From positions 496,001 through 560,000 of the forward strand of contig NZ_QMIK01000004.1 in NCBI RefSeq assembly GCF_003316845.1: a stretch of 64,000 nt of DNA, written 5' to 3'. The position numbers and the translations under genes are program-made. Source of the DNA: Cognataquiflexum aquatile (GTDB taxonomy: Bacteria > Bacteroidota > Bacteroidia > Cytophagales > Cyclobacteriaceae). The notes beneath the pieces are model-generated. The model ran no database searches. It was not told the origin of the DNA and saw only the letters and a list, made by a program, of their open reading frames with translations. Below, piece after piece: positions 63,151-64,000 of this stretch (positions are counted from its first letter, which is position 1; each line of letters opens with the position of its first letter).

Positions 63151-64000
63151 ATGAGTGAATTATCGGCCATTCCAATGAAAAGTTGGGTACAGATTCCAAA
63201 AGATTCAGATTTCAGCATTTATAACCTGCCATTTGGGATATTTCAGACCAAGAGGATTTCTCCGAGGGCAGGCATTGCTATTGGAGACAAGATTGTGGAC
63301 TTGGCAGTCTTGCACGAGGAAGGTTTTTTTTCCGACATGACGCAAATGTCTCACGGGGTTTTCCAAAAAGACACATTAAATGACTTCATTGCTTTGGGTA
63401 AGTCCACTACCAAAAGGGTCAGGGAAAAGGTACAGGAACTGCTCAAAGAAGAAAACGGAGCACTGCGCGACCATCAAAGTCGGGGAAAAGCCATCGTAAG
63501 TAGGAGTGAAGCACAGATGTTGCTTCCTGTCAAAATCGGAGATTATACCGATTTCTATAGCAGCCTCGAGCATGCGACCAATGTAGGAAAGATGTTTCGA
63601 GATCCTGAAAATGCGCTTTTACCCAATTGGAAACACCTGCCCGTTGGATACCACGGAAGAGCGTCTTCTATAGTGCCTTCCGGTACGCCTATCATCAGAC
63701 CCAAAGGTCAGTTCAAAGATCCGGACATGGAGAAACCTGAATTTGGGCCAAGCAAAAGATTGGATTTTGAATTGGAAATGGCTTTTGTCATCGGTAAACC
63801 CACCAAAATGGGCGACAGTGTCAGCACTGAAGATGCCGAGGATTACATCTTTGGTATGGTGCTGTTTAATGATTGGTCGGCACGGGATATTCAAGCTTGG
63901 GAATATGTGCCTTTGGGCCCTTTCCTTGGTAAAAATTTCGCATCAAGCATTTCTCCTTGGATCGTGACTTTGGAGGCATTGGAAACCTTCAGGGTTGCAG
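63151..64000 (+). CDS. fahA: Fumarylacetoacetase (partial, open at right edge)
   Basis: The first 283 codons are present. MKSWVQIPKDSDFSIYNLPFG, DYTDFYSSLEHATNVGKMF with the metal-binding Asp and catalytic His, LPVGYHGRASSIVPSGTPI, LDFELEMAFVIGKPT and GMVLFNDWSARDIQAWEYVPLGPF are the landmarks of fumarylacetoacetase, which splits fumarylacetoacetate to fumarate and acetoacetate in tyrosine/homogentisate breakdown. It is divergent from the PSD1 operon. The reading frame is intact to the last base. Confidence 0.95.
   Translation, partial: MSELSAIPMKSWVQIPKDSDFSIYNLPFGIFQTKRISPRAGIAIGDKIVDLAVLHEEGFFSDMTQMSHGVFQKDTLNDFIALGKSTTKRVREKVQELLKEENGALRDHQSRGKAIVSRSEAQMLLPVKIGDYTDFYSSLEHATNVGKMFRDPENALLPNWKHLPVGYHGRASSIVPSGTPIIRPKGQFKDPDMEKPEFGPSKRLDFELEMAFVIGKPTKMGDSVSTEDAEDYIFGMVLFNDWSARDIQAWEYVPLGPFLGKNFASSISPWIVTLEALETFRVA

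Noticed and set aside
1-64000. tRNA genes, CRISPR arrays, insertion sequences, prophage genes
   Set aside because: None was found by reading: no transposase-like protein, no spaced repeats, no tRNA-like cloverleaf sequence recognised. A dedicated tRNA and IS search would be needed to exclude small ones.

Overview
The window looks like a chromosomal segment of a Bacteroidota bacterium of the order Cytophagales (Cyclobacteriaceae-like). The evidence is AT-rich DNA, promoters of the Bacteroidetes type (TTTG, 18-19 nt, TAnnTTTG), and a typical gene set: fused branched-chain/pyruvate-type E1 dehydrogenase, DUF3109, TIGR03643, LuxE-like synthetase, DUF5009, and many SPII lipoproteins. The genus is not determined.

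1-31.5 kb is a long, one-directional surface-polysaccharide (O-antigen or capsule) locus, mostly with 1-11 bp overlaps. It starts inside a legionaminic-acid-type nonulosonate module (PIG-L deacetylase end, PtmE, CMP-sugar synthetase, PtmF, PtmA). It continues with acyltransferases, a candidate nonulosonate transferase, a Wzx flippase, a methyltransferase, an epimerase and glycosyltransferases. Next come three decayed genes of a former CDP-deoxysugar branch (11.2-12.9 kb), a GT2 and a Wzy-like polymerase. A cassette with the order amidotransferase-HisH-HisF-FnlA-FnlB-FnlC-WbuB follows (16.5-23.5 kb), predicted to make and transfer N-acetimidoyl-L-fucosamine. After it come a reductase/4,6-dehydratase/initiating transferase set (QuiNAc or FucNAc type), a Wzi outer-membrane protein, WecB, RfbA and a WecA-like transferase.

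31.6-35.7 kb carries a second initiation module with its own promoter: a PglE-like aminotransferase, a PglC-like phosphosugar transferase and a PglF-like membrane dehydratase. The locus therefore holds three different lipid-linked initiation enzymes.

35.7-50 kb is mixed housekeeping and accessory DNA: a TIGR03643 gene divergent from a deleted photolyase remnant across a 14-bp perfect dyad, alanine dehydrogenase, fused E1, lipoproteins, a LuxE-like enzyme, an NtrC-type regulator, RNase P RNA, a leader-like structured region before a DUF3109 gene, a DUF5009 membrane acyltransferase, a subtilase with a short tandem repeat, and an adenylate cyclase with TPRs.

50-64 kb has a GH20 hexosaminidase lipoprotein, a DEAD-box helicase, a lipoprotein and a zinc metallopeptidase. 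It then has a compact minus-strand operon of planctomycete-type proteins (PSD1 cytochrome, Tat-exported DUF1501, membrane PSCyt1/LRR/chitobiase-C protein) ending in a SIS sugar isomerase. The window closes inside fumarylacetoacetase. The cytochrome/DUF1501/SIS operon is the best candidate here for an uncharacterised system, probably an envelope oxidative sugar pathway.
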